The notes under the pieces: model-generated | Database searches by the model: none | What the model was told of the DNA's origin: nothing | The model's input: only the letters and a program-made list of their open reading frames with translations | Translations under genes and position numbers: made by a program | In this document: piece after piece, positions 19,498 to 27,417 of the stretch | Numbering within the stretch: position 1 is the first letter of the stretch | Layout: every line of letters starts with the position of its first letter | IMG/VR virus record: IMGVR_UViG_3300027865_000019 | Location: 1-40,319 of that record | Length of the DNA: 40,319 bases | From: a virus | Strand: one strand, 5' to 3'

Positions 19498-20677
19498 TAA
19501 TGATTGGAGAGAAGCAGCAGTATATGGTGGTAGATATTCTTTAAAATCTCATACAGTAGCGAGATTCTTATTGATTAGAGCAAGAGAGAAGAAAACTAGA
19601 GTAATGTGTTGTCGTGAGTTTCAGAATTCAATAGCTGATAGTTCACATCAATTACTATCTGATTTGATAAATAAATATGAATTGAGGGATTTTGAAATAA
19701 GAAATAACGCAATATATAATAAAATAACTGAATCAGACTTTATATTTAAAGGACTGCATAACAACGAGCAAAGCATTAAATCAACAGAGGGTATAGACAT
19801 AGCATGGGTAGAAGAAGCTCAAACAGTTTCAAAAAATAGTTTAGAAATATTAACACCGACAGTTAGGAAAAAAGGTTCAAAAATAGTATATACATATAAT
19901 CGGCTTATAGAAGATGACCCTGTACACACTAGGCTCATAATAGAGGGAAGGCCAAAAACATTAATTATAAATGTAAATTATGACATCGCCATAAAGTATG
20001 AGATGATGCCGGATGAGATATTGCAAGAGATAGAGGATGACAAAAAGAACAGACCAAGTTTATACAAACATAAATGGCTGGGAGATCCTTATAACTTAGA
20101 GAGAAAGATATATAAGAACTGGAAGATAATTGATAATGATATACCGCACGAAGCAAGATTAGAGCGTAGAGGATTAGACTTTGGTTATTCAGTAGACCCA
20201 ACGGCAATAGTAGATATTTATAAATACAATCAAGGATTTATCTTAGATGAAGTAACATACCAGAAGGGACTTAGCAATAAACAAATAGCAGATATTATAC
20301 AAGGAAGGGAAGACAATATTACGGTTTACGCAGATAGTGCAGAACCCAAGAGCATAGATGAGATAAGAGATTACGGTGCGAATATCTTCCCAGCACAGAA
20401 AGGACAAGGGAGTGTTAATCAAGGCATACAGTATTTGCAAGACCAACGTATTTCAGTAACAAGAAGAAGTACAAATATAATAAAAGAATATAATAGTTAC
20501 TTTTTCAAGGAGGACAGAGAGGGAAGAATGCTTAATGTGCCAGAAGATTTATATAATCACATGATGGATGCTATAAGATACGGATTAAGCGGCTATGACC
20601 CAGAGTTAGGCACGCCAGAGGAAAGAGAAAGAATAGAGTTTAATCGTCAAAATAAAATGAGAAATGAGTTTTTTTAA
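19451..20677 (+). CDS. terL: Terminase large subunit
   Basis: 408 residues, typical size. The ATPase has Walker A GGRYSLKS (26-33) and Walker B IDIAWVEE (115-122) with the catalytic Glu. YTYNRL near 147-152 fits the coupling-motif area. The nuclease domain starts about 235: GLDFGYSVDP with Asp243, YADSAEP with Asp295 and HMMDAIRYG with Asp373, the three metal-binding acids of the RNase H-like fold. It packages and cuts phage DNA, docking on the portal encoded downstream. The family is Terminase_3/PBSX-like. The packaging mode (cos or pac) cannot be read off. Walker A carries Tyr and Leu at usually small positions, but the Lys-Ser is intact. Confidence 0.95.
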   Translation: MEKTINIPTEYQRLFDNDWREAAVYGGRYSLKSHTVARFLLIRAREKKTRVMCCREFQNSIADSSHQLLSDLINKYELRDFEIRNNAIYNKITESDFIFKGLHNNEQSIKSTEGIDIAWVEEAQTVSKNSLEILTPTVRKKGSKIVYTYNRLIEDDPVHTRLIIEGRPKTLIINVNYDIAIKYEMMPDEILQEIEDDKKNRPSLYKHKWLGDPYNLERKIYKNWKIIDNDIPHEARLERRGLDFGYSVDPTAIVDIYKYNQGFILDEVTYQKGLSNKQIADIIQGREDNITVYADSAEPKSIDEIRDYGANIFPAQKGQGSVNQGIQYLQDQRISVTRRSTNIIKEYNSYFFKEDREGRMLNVPEDLYNHMMDAIRYGLSGYDPELGTPEERERIEFNRQNKMRNEFF

Positions 20678-20680
20678 GAT

Positions 20681-20833
20681 ATGAAAGACAAATATCTATC
20701 ACTAAGTGAGCCTGGCAGACAATTCAACATGATAATGGATGAGTTGCATGATCCGATAGCTAAAGAAAGAAGAAGGATTAAAGAGGCTAGGCTTAATAGA
20801 TTAAAAAATACTAAATTAGATTTAGGGTTATGA
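20681..20833 (+). CDS. Small basic protein between terminase and portal
   Basis: 50 residues: LSLSEPGRQFNMIMDELHDP, then a very basic helix (KERRRIKEARLNRLKN). Overlaps the next gene by ATGA. Unknown; possibly a packaging accessory by position. Confidence 0.6.
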   Translation: MKDKYLSLSEPGRQFNMIMDELHDPIAKERRRIKEARLNRLKNTKLDLGL

Positions 20834-21060
20834 GTGATGAATTAATTATTGACGACAATGAGAGTGCATTATTGAAAATTGATTATGATGTACCAATATT
20901 AACATTTAACAAGAACGGCAAAGAATCTTATTTTGATTATAAAGATGGTAAATGGCAGTTTTGGGGTAATGTGCCTATAGATGAATCAGCTCAGTTATTA
21001 TTTGAAGAATTTGGAATAAGATTAGATGGAGAGTTTATGAAACATAAATTAAATAAATAA
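20830..21060 (+). CDS. Small acidic protein before portal
   Basis: 76 residues: acidic N-terminus (MSDELIIDDNESALL) followed by beta strands (ILTFNKNGKESYFDYKDGKW). Function unknown. Confidence 0.6.
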   Translation: MSDELIIDDNESALLKIDYDVPILTFNKNGKESYFDYKDGKWQFWGNVPIDESAQLLFEEFGIRLDGEFMKHKLNK

Positions 21061-21083
21061 TCGTTTGTTCCTTACCAAACCAC

Positions 21084-21109
21084 GGTGGACATATTAATAA
21101 ATATTCACC
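21084..21109 (+). promoter_or_regulatory. Hairpin abutting the portal start codon
   Basis: GGTG (21084-21087) with CACC (21106-21109), inner ATATT (21091-21095) with AATAT (21100-21104), loop AATA. The ATG begins at 21110. TGGACATATT occurs at 21086 and again at 21111. There is no Shine-Dalgarno outside the stem, so initiation may be modulated by this hairpin. Confidence 0.45.
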
Positions 21110-22879
21110 ATGGACATATTTAGTCAAATAACTAAAGAAATTGACACATTCCTTGAAAAAGACATTGATCTTGCAGAAGGATATAACTATAATCAATACA
21201 AATTGATTAGACGTTTGAATTTGTACATGAATAAGTTTTACCCTACTGGTAAGATAGATAGTCAGGGTGATTATAAGTATTGGTATGATATTATAACACC
21301 AAGAGTTAATTCAGAGATTAAGAATATAGACTTTGATACTAAAGACATATTAATCTTTTCAGAGCGTAAAAGAGATTTTCTACCCATCTTTCTAGCCAAT
21401 GCAGCATTAGGTGAATGGATGAGAGACAAGAAGATGGATGCAGAGATAAATGATAGTATAGAGAATGGGAGTGCTTGGGGAAATCTTGTGTGGAAGAAGA
21501 TTAAAGATGGATTTATACAGATAGATTTAAAAGAGTTTTATATACTTAATCAGAAAGCTGAATCTTTACAGGATAGCGCAGTTATTGAACATCATTTAAT
21601 GACACAATCACAATTACGCAAGAAGAGTGATGTGTGGGATAATGTCGAAGATGTAATCAAGAATAACGGAGATAAGTTTTTTAGAGAAGGAGATCAAAGA
21701 ATAGTAAATGAAAGCCCTTCGCCTATTTATGAGATTTATGAGCGTAACGGTGAGGTAAGCCGGAAAGTGTTTAATCAAGCTAAGGGATTAGAAGGTGGAA
21801 GCGAAGAGGAATATATTATGGCTAAGATTATTGTTGCAGGATTAGGCGGTCAGGGTCAAGATTCAGTAGGAAAAAATATATTATTTTGTGAAGAGTTAAA
21901 AGACATAAGTGATGTTTACAAAGAGTATCACAGAGGAAAGTTTAACGGCAGATGGTTCAGAGAAGGTTTATATGAAATTCTATTTGATTTGCAGACTAGA
22001 GCTAATGAAATAGGCAATCAGATAGCTAAAGGGTTACAATGGTCATCTAAGACGATCTTTAGGTCATCTGATAGGCAGATAGCACAGAATGTATTAACAG
22101 ATTTAGAGAATGGTGATATAATTAAATCACAAGACTTACAGCAAGTACAGACAAGAATGGAAGGAATGGATCAGTTAATAGCGGATTGGAACAGGGTAAT
22201 ACAGCATGCAGACAGTTTAGCTAATTCATTTGAAGTAACACAGGGTGAGAATCTGCCATCTGGTACACCGTTCAGACTTGGAGCTTTACTCAATGTAAAT
22301 GCCAATAAGTTATTTGACTATATACAGGAGAAGATAGGTATTGCGATGGAAGATATATTTGAAGATTGGATATTGCCAGACTTAGTTAAGAGTTTAAAGA
22401 CAAAGAAGGTGTTACGAATGACTAATGAAGCAGGATTTTTAAAACGATGGTATGAGATGCTTGTTAATAGCTGGTATGTGAGAAATTTGATAGCTTTTGG
22501 TCCACACCCAGAAGAATACGCAGTTATCATTAAAGAACAGAAAATAGCTGAATTGTCGCAAAGTCCTGAAACAGTAGTCAAACTAGAAAAAAAATTATTT
22601 GAAGATATGAAGCCACGCATGCAAGTAGTGATTAGTGGTGAGAATGTTCGATTAGCAGCAGACTTAGAAACATTATCAACATTTATTCAGTTAGAGGCTG
22701 ATCCGATCAGACGCAGTGCATTAATTGAAATAGCAATGAACAAGAAGGGGATTGATGTATCTGATTTGCCTAAGACGGAAGCACCAGAGATACAAACACC
22801 TGCATCTACTCCTCAAGGTGGTGAGCCAAGCACTTTAGATAATATATTAAGTAAACAAGCCGTTTCAATGGCTGTATAA
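21110..22879 (+). CDS. Portal protein
   Basis: 589 residues. Position directly after the terminase and before the scaffold and coat genes, with the size and make-up of a podovirus-type portal. An acidic helical N-terminus (SQITKEIDTFLEKDIDL) precedes a wing region (YWYDIITPRVNSEIKNIDFD) and a long central helix region (TRANEIGNQIAKGLQWSSKT). The late RMQVVISGENVRL, then LSTFIQLEADPIRRSALIEI, is typical of portal C-terminal domains. The C-terminus is Pro/Thr rich. It would form the dodecameric DNA gate at one capsid vertex, bind the terminase and later the head-tail adaptor. No protease is fused. Confidence 0.85.
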   Translation: MDIFSQITKEIDTFLEKDIDLAEGYNYNQYKLIRRLNLYMNKFYPTGKIDSQGDYKYWYDIITPRVNSEIKNIDFDTKDILIFSERKRDFLPIFLANAALGEWMRDKKMDAEINDSIENGSAWGNLVWKKIKDGFIQIDLKEFYILNQKAESLQDSAVIEHHLMTQSQLRKKSDVWDNVEDVIKNNGDKFFREGDQRIVNESPSPIYEIYERNGEVSRKVFNQAKGLEGGSEEEYIMAKIIVAGLGGQGQDSVGKNILFCEELKDISDVYKEYHRGKFNGRWFREGLYEILFDLQTRANEIGNQIAKGLQWSSKTIFRSSDRQIAQNVLTDLENGDIIKSQDLQQVQTRMEGMDQLIADWNRVIQHADSLANSFEVTQGENLPSGTPFRLGALLNVNANKLFDYIQEKIGIAMEDIFEDWILPDLVKSLKTKKVLRMTNEAGFLKRWYEMLVNSWYVRNLIAFGPHPEEYAVIIKEQKIAELSQSPETVVKLEKKLFEDMKPRMQVVISGENVRLAADLETLSTFIQLEADPIRRSALIEIAMNKKGIDVSDLPKTEAPEIQTPASTPQGGEPSTLDNILSKQAVSMAV

Positions 22880-22882
22880 ATT

Positions 22883-23167
22883 ATGAATATTTTATTACAA
22901 GTTCAAGAGTATAAAGAAATAGAAACAGGAAAAATAAGATGGAATTTATTAAGAGGAATTAAAATGGTATTAAAAAATTTCAAGAAATTTTTTACAGAAG
23001 AATTACAATTAACAAGTGGTAATTGCTGGAAAGAAACAACAGGTCAAGTTAATATAACAACAATAGATCGTTCATTAATCATTAATAATGAAGGAGAGCC
23101 TGAATGGATTAGAACACCAGAAAACAATAATCAAGTAGCTTTATTTATAAGTCATAAAATTAATTAA
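22883..23167 (+). CDS. Small protein after portal, unknown
   Basis: 94 residues: LLQVQEYKEIETGKIRWNLL, a basic helix (MVLKNFKKFFTEELQ), then a beta-rich tail. Not recognised. First of nine small genes between portal and scaffold, an unusually long insertion of minor genes in a morphogenesis block. Confidence 0.6.
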   Translation: MNILLQVQEYKEIETGKIRWNLLRGIKMVLKNFKKFFTEELQLTSGNCWKETTGQVNITTIDRSLIINNEGEPEWIRTPENNNQVALFISHKIN

Positions 23168-23174
23168 AAAAATT

Positions 23175-23801
23175 ATGCTAAGAAAAGAATTAGTAGGACT
23201 GTTTCAAAACCTACAGAGAATACAAAATTTAACACAAATAGGAAAAAATTTAATAAAAAAAGGAGAAGAAGGTTTAAAGCATTGCGAGAAACTAATTGAA
23301 GAAAAAGCTCCAGAGATTGTAGTACAAAATTTACAAATTAAATATAAGAATTTAATTGAAGAAGGAAAACAAGCAGTAAAAGAAGGTGCAGATTTAAAAG
23401 GAGTTAAGTTCAACTATGGTATTCTAAAAAACATTAACAAAATTAAACCAGAGATTGAATCATTGCAAGAATCATCTAAGCCAACACCAGAATTTCAAGA
23501 GTTTGAGAAAAAGCGAGTTGAACTAGCTAAAGAGTGTGCTAAGAAAGATGACAAAGATAAGCCAGTTATTGAAGGTGACCAATACCAAATAGAAGATCGA
23601 AAGGCTTTTGACAAGAAATTAGATAAAATGAGAGAGGAGAGTAAAGTAACTATTGATGCACGAGAAAAACAGATTGAAGAATATAACAAAATGCTTGATG
23701 AGGAAGTCTCTATTGATTTATATAAGATTAAATTAGATGTTATACCAGAAGATATTACATCAGAGCAAATGAATAGTATATCTGAAATTATTGAAGAGTA
23801 A
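23175..23801 (+). CDS. Coiled-coil protein between portal and scaffold
   Basis: 208 residues, predominantly helical with long heptads (LKHCEKLIEEKAPEIVVQNL, then KKLDKMREESKVTIDAREK). It ends in a compact IKLDVIPEDITSEQMNSISE. Part of the C-terminal region has the feel of a conserved phage family, but I cannot name it safely. It could be a second scaffold or chaperone. Confidence 0.6.
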   Translation: MLRKELVGLFQNLQRIQNLTQIGKNLIKKGEEGLKHCEKLIEEKAPEIVVQNLQIKYKNLIEEGKQAVKEGADLKGVKFNYGILKNINKIKPEIESLQESSKPTPEFQEFEKKRVELAKECAKKDDKDKPVIEGDQYQIEDRKAFDKKLDKMREESKVTIDAREKQIEEYNKMLDEEVSIDLYKIKLDVIPEDITSEQMNSISEIIEE

Positions 23802-24044
23802 ATGTCTGAAAAAGAATCAGAAAAACGAGTTAAAAAATATTGCAATCACGAAGAATGGTATAAAGGAAATTGCACAGAATGTGGAGCGATAGAAGAGGTT
23901 TTTAATCATTGGAAAGATAAGGGTATAAATTATTTAGGATTTGGTAACATAATATGTCTTAAATGTTCTGGTGAATTATTATTAAAAGGACAAAGTGGAA
24001 CACCTAATGCTGAATTTTATTGTCCTAAGTGTAATAAATTATGA
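23802..24044 (+). CDS. Double zinc-ribbon protein
   Basis: 80 residues. CNHEEWYKGNCTECG gives one site (C-H, CxxC), and IICLKCSGELL with YCPKCNKL gives a second CxxC...CxxC ribbon. Starts directly after the upstream stop and overlaps the next ATG. Nucleic-acid binding or recruitment role likely; unproven. Confidence 0.65.
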   Translation: MSEKESEKRVKKYCNHEEWYKGNCTECGAIEEVFNHWKDKGINYLGFGNIICLKCSGELLLKGQSGTPNAEFYCPKCNKL

Positions 24045-24298
24045 CAACCTTAAAACAACTAATAGACAGCGAATCAGGTACTCAATTACGTGAGTACTTG
24101 CAAGGACAGATAGATGAATTATGCGATTTGAGCAACTGTCCTGACTTAAAGTCTAAACCGGACATGGTTTCGGAAGTCAAGGCTAGGATAAGAACAGCTA
24201 ATAAGTTTAAAAAGATACTGTCAGAGATAATGTCAATTAAAGAGATTAAATCAAAGATTAAAAACCCTAAAGATAAATATCATCCAGAGGATTTATGA
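24041..24298 (+). CDS. Small helical protein
   Basis: 85 residues: REYLQGQIDELCDLSNCPDL, then helices with RIRTANKFKKILSEI. Coupled by overlap with the zinc-ribbon gene. The layout resembles small phage proteins near the head genes, but no function can be assigned. Confidence 0.6.
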   Translation: MTTLKQLIDSESGTQLREYLQGQIDELCDLSNCPDLKSKPDMVSEVKARIRTANKFKKILSEIMSIKEIKSKIKNPKDKYHPEDL

Positions 24299-24301
24299 GT
24301 T

Positions 24302-24622
24302 ATGAGTAATGAACAAATATTAAAAAAAGCAATAGAGAAAGTTGTTAAGAATGGATTTAAATATGCATCAATATTATTAAGTGATAAAACCGATAAAACT
24401 ATAATCACAATAGAGGAAAAATTTGTTTATAAAAATCTTATCTTCTCTCATGATTTTGCTAAGGCTTTTTGGGGAGAGGAAGAGTGTAAATTTCCAATAA
24501 GAAACAATAAAGATGAAAATGATGTTTTGGCTGAATATACTACTCTTTGTTGGCAAGGTCATATAGTAAAAATGGTATTAGAAAAAGAACCACTTAAATA
24601 TTTAGAGAAGTTTTTAAAATGA
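24302..24622 (+). CDS. Small conserved-looking phage protein
   Basis: 106 residues: FKYASILLSDKTDKTIITIE, then FSHDFAKAFWGEEE and WQGHIVKMVLEKEPLKYLEK. The pattern of a short alpha/beta domain recurs in phage hypothetical proteins. Preceded by GAGG about 10 bases upstream of the ATG. Function unknown. Confidence 0.6.
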   Translation: MSNEQILKKAIEKVVKNGFKYASILLSDKTDKTIITIEEKFVYKNLIFSHDFAKAFWGEEECKFPIRNNKDENDVLAEYTTLCWQGHIVKMVLEKEPLKYLEKFLK

Positions 24623-24750
24623 AAACATTTAAGGCTTGGAATAAAAAATTAAAGAGATATATAACTATTGGGTTTTTAAAAGAAAACATAATAACGATAA
24701 CTGCAAAAAGTTTAAAGAATATAGTTATTGATAAAATGATAATATCATGA
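24619..24750 (+). CDS. Small basic protein
   Basis: 43 residues: KTFKAWNKKLKRYITIGFL then alternating hydrophobics. Coupled at both ends (ATGA). Unknown. Confidence 0.5.
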   Translation: MKTFKAWNKKLKRYITIGFLKENIITITAKSLKNIVIDKMIIS

Positions 24751-24920
24751 GAATAGAACTAAAAGACAATGAAATAAAGATATTTAAGATATTCCGGCAG
24801 TATCAGACTATATGGGAGAAATTGTTTGGCACGGCAATACGAGGCAATAAAGTGATACTTCATTTTGACCATGATGGTCGATTAAGAAAAGCAGAGATAC
24901 CTACTATAATTGAGAATTAA
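24747..24920 (+). CDS. Small protein, unknown
   Basis: 57 residues: MRIELKDNEIKIFKIFRQYQ, then VILHFDHDGRLRKAEIPTII. Beta-rich end. Codon use is a little richer in G and C than its neighbours. Function unknown. Confidence 0.5.
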   Translation: MRIELKDNEIKIFKIFRQYQTIWEKLFGTAIRGNKVILHFDHDGRLRKAEIPTIIEN

Positions 24921-24930
24921 TATAAAATTT

Positions 24931-25053
24931 ATGCCACAAAAAAACATGAGAGTAACTCCAGTAAAAAGAGGTGCAGTTAAATGACCAACTGGAACACCTG
25001 TTAAGAGAGGTAGAGTTAGACCTCGACAAAAAAAATCTCAAATAACAATTTAA
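24931..25053 (+). pseudogene. Very basic repeat peptide interrupted by an in-frame TGA
   Basis: Frame of 40 sense codons with one TGA at 24982-24984. Before it: VTPVKRGAVK; after it: PTGTPVKRGRVRPRQKK. The TPVKRG unit appears on both sides, so the frame was one gene. TGA could derive from CGA (Arg) or GGA (Gly). TGA is a true stop elsewhere in this genome, so global recoding is excluded; nonsense mutation, error or local readthrough remain. A possible DNA-binding or internal head peptide. Confidence 0.5.
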
Positions 25054-25057
25054 ACAA

Positions 25058-25390
25058 ATGAAAAAATGGTTAATACCACAATTTGTAATAGATATTGCAG
25101 AAGAAAAGGCAAAAAATAGTTTCATTGGAAAAGAACCATTTACAAGAAAAGGATTTTTATGTTTATATAATAAGAATTCTAATAGAAATTATTATTTTAA
25201 AAGTCCAGTTAAAAAAGAAAACTCTTATGCTTGGATAGCTGAAAGAAAGAATTGCCCAGATTATTTTAAAAATGTAATATTAGAATTTAAAGAAAAAGAA
25301 GAATTATCTACTTTTTATGTACCATTTCTTAATGAAAGATTAAAAGAAGTTTTTGCTAAATCTGTAGTTTCTAGATTAATTAGTAGTTAA
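25058..25390 (+). CDS. Small protein upstream of scaffold, unknown
   Basis: 110 residues, basic and mixed fold (PQFVIDIAEEKAKNSFIGKE, then YYFKSPVKKENSYAWIAERK). Last gene before the terminator at 25411. Not recognised. Confidence 0.6.
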   Translation: MKKWLIPQFVIDIAEEKAKNSFIGKEPFTRKGFLCLYNKNSNRNYYFKSPVKKENSYAWIAERKNCPDYFKNVILEFKEKEELSTFYVPFLNERLKEVFAKSVVSRLISS

Positions 25391-25410
25391 ATAAACTCCT
25401 CACCTCTACC

Positions 25411-25453
25411 AAAAGGCGGATTACATAGCAAAGCTAGTATATCCGTCTTTTTT
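25411..25453 (+). terminator. Rho-independent terminator before the capsid genes
   Basis: GGCGGAT (25415-25421) with ATCCGTC (25441-25447, one G-T pair), an inner TAC/GTA and AGC/GCT stem with loop AAA, then six T. It separates the packaging/minor-gene unit from scaffold and coat, which may therefore have their own promoter or depend on partial readthrough. Confidence 0.75.
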
Positions 25454-25471
25454 GTCGTGTAAACAACGAAG

Positions 25472-26110
25472 ATGGGTGCTAATACCTTTATTAGCTTAAC
25501 TGCGGATGACAAACCGCTCACAAATATGCCAAATGAAAACGAGAACATCGACTCTCAAAACGATGAGGCTCAAGATGTCGAAAATCTTGAAAATACATCA
25601 GAGGAACTGAACGAAAACGAATCTGATGATGTAGAAGCTCTAAAAGAGAAAAACAGACAACTCTTTGCAAGAGCTAAAAAGGCAGAAGCTAAGGCTAAGG
25701 AATCTGAGAAGAAACCTGAACCAAAGCAGCAGCCAAGCGAAAAAAAAGAGTCTTCCAATCTTTCTGATGATGACAAGAAAGATACCCGAGCAATAGTTCG
25801 AGAAGAACTTCAGCAAGAACATTTAGACTCACTTGATTTAAGTGATGAACTAAAAAAAACCGCCAAGACTTATGCTAAGGTTGAAGGTGTTTCTATAACA
25901 GAAGCATTAAAATCACCTTATATTAAGTTTAGGCAGGAAGAAGCTGAAACTAAGAAGCGAAATGAAGCAGCAGCTGCCGGTGGTGGTGGAGCTTCTTACG
26001 CAAGACAAGATCCTGAAAAGATTGATCCTGGCAAGTTCGACTTACGAACTAAAGAGGGTCAAGACGATAAGACAGCTTGGGAAAAAAGCATCGCAGAAAA
26101 ATTGGGTTAA
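25472..26110 (+). CDS. Scaffolding protein
   Basis: 212 residues. Acidic, Asn/Glu-rich start, then a coiled coil (VEALKEKNRQLFARAKKAEA), a charged linker, a helical region (IVREELQQEHLDSLDLSDEL) and a Gly-rich hinge (AAAAGGGGASY) before a helical end. Composition, helicity and position just before the coat gene match phage scaffolds that guide procapsid assembly and then leave. The start could instead be the in-frame ATG at 25526 (MPNENENID). No protease domain is evident. Confidence 0.75.
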   Translation: MGANTFISLTADDKPLTNMPNENENIDSQNDEAQDVENLENTSEELNENESDDVEALKEKNRQLFARAKKAEAKAKESEKKPEPKQQPSEKKESSNLSDDDKKDTRAIVREELQQEHLDSLDLSDELKKTAKTYAKVEGVSITEALKSPYIKFRQEEAETKKRNEAAAAGGGGASYARQDPEKIDPGKFDLRTKEGQDDKTAWEKSIAEKLG

Positions 26111-26132
26111 TTAATTATTAACTCTTAGACAA

Positions 26133-27323
26133 ATGGCTAATACTCTCACAGCCTTTAATCCGGAGTATTGGACACCGACAATGCAAGAGACTTTCTTAAA
26201 AGAATCTGTTGCTTTAGGTGTTGCCAATACTGACTTAAGGGCGATCTTGAACGATGGCGACGTTGTTCACAAACCTTATTTTTCATATCCTCGTGCACAA
26301 GATTATACTAAAGGTACTGATATTACAGTTAAAGATCTATCTTCAACTGATGATAGTTTGACTGTTGATACTACCAAGGTAGCGTCTTTCTACGTTGATG
26401 ATATTGATAAAGTACAAAACAAATATAGCGCTATTCAAGAAGGTGCTACATTGGCTGGTCAAGTTCTTACCAACGTAATTGACCAAGCTGTTATTTCAGA
26501 ATATTCAAATGCAGGTACTGCTTTAGACGATGGAGATATTGGAGGCACAGCTGGGAACGGTATCGTTGCTTCTACTTCTAATATTTCAGACATTTTTACT
26601 TCTGCTGGTAGAACTCTAAATAAATTTAACCGAATGAAGCGTGAAAGATTTGCTTTGATTGGTCCTAGAATCCTTGAAACATTACAGAATTATATTGGTG
26701 GTCGTGAGACTGGCTTTGGTGAAACTGTAAGCGCTAATGGCGCTGTCGGTAGTCGTTTTGGCTTTGGCTTGAAAATGACTAACAATCTACCATGGACTGC
26801 TACATTAGGTATTGCTACTAACCCGACAGAGGGTGATACAGTAGTAATTGATGGTGTTACATTTACTTTTAATGCTTCTCCATCTGGCGCTGGTTCAGTT
26901 GATATCGGTGGTACTGCTGCTGTTTCAGTAGATAACTTAGTTGCTGCTATTAATGATACAGGTACTGCTGGTACTACTTATATTCAATTAACCGATGAAG
27001 ACCGACATACACTTGAAGAAGGTGGAATCGTTGCTACTGACGCTACTACTTCTATTACTTTTGTTGGTTATGGTGATATTGTGGTGTCTGAAACATTTAC
27101 TGATGGAACAGACGCTTGGGCATCTGAGACTCAATATGCTTTGATGGGAATGACTGGCGCTATTGATTTGGTAGCTCAAATTTCTCCTACTGTTACTTTC
27201 CGTGATGCTCAACTAAGATTAGGTAAGTATGTTCATCCACACACTTTGTTTGGCAAAACAACATTCTTCCGTAATCAGAATAGTTTGGTGTCAGTTCAAT
27301 TCGATGCTAGTAACTGGGTGTAA
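26133..27323 (+). CDS. Major capsid protein
   Basis: 396 residues. The first about 220 (FNPEYWTPTMQETFLKESVA, then DVVHKPYFSYPRAQDYTKGT and VNDITK-like KVASFYVDDIDKVQNKYS) and the end (LVAQISPTVTFRDAQLRLGK, HPHTLFGKTTFF) fit an HK97-fold coat protein of P22/podovirus type. Residues about 227-330 look like an inserted beta-rich domain (GDTVVIDGVTFTFNASPSG, then NLVAAINDTG), probably displayed on the capsid surface. No N-terminal maturation cleavage signal is visible. Encoded right after the scaffold. Confidence 0.88.
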   Translation: MANTLTAFNPEYWTPTMQETFLKESVALGVANTDLRAILNDGDVVHKPYFSYPRAQDYTKGTDITVKDLSSTDDSLTVDTTKVASFYVDDIDKVQNKYSAIQEGATLAGQVLTNVIDQAVISEYSNAGTALDDGDIGGTAGNGIVASTSNISDIFTSAGRTLNKFNRMKRERFALIGPRILETLQNYIGGRETGFGETVSANGAVGSRFGFGLKMTNNLPWTATLGIATNPTEGDTVVIDGVTFTFNASPSGAGSVDIGGTAAVSVDNLVAAINDTGTAGTTYIQLTDEDRHTLEEGGIVATDATTSITFVGYGDIVVSETFTDGTDAWASETQYALMGMTGAIDLVAQISPTVTFRDAQLRLGKYVHPHTLFGKTTFFRNQNSLVSVQFDASNWV

Positions 27324-27340
27324 TTAGATTTTCATACCTT

Positions 27341-27411
27341 GGGGTGTATAGGTCAACCCCTCCTTAATTAATAGGTAAGTGTCCTTTAAATAGGATCTCC
27401 TTAACAGGACA
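27341..27411 (+). promoter_or_regulatory. Two hairpins in the leader of the repeat-rich head protein
   Basis: GGGGT (27341-27345) with ACCCC (27356-27360); TGTCCT (27380-27385) with AGGACA (27406-27411) enclosing AGGA/TCCT. The AGGAC closest to the ATG at 27418 is thus buried in a stem. May limit expression of the minor protein relative to coat, or act as an RNA processing site. Confidence 0.45.
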
Positions 27412-27417
27412 AAATAT

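Noticed and set aside
24931-25053. Alternative genetic code with TGA as Gly or Trp
   Set aside because: TGA terminates many genes with ATGA overlaps (for example 5213-5215, 18341-18343, 20831-20833) and no large gene has an in-frame TGA.
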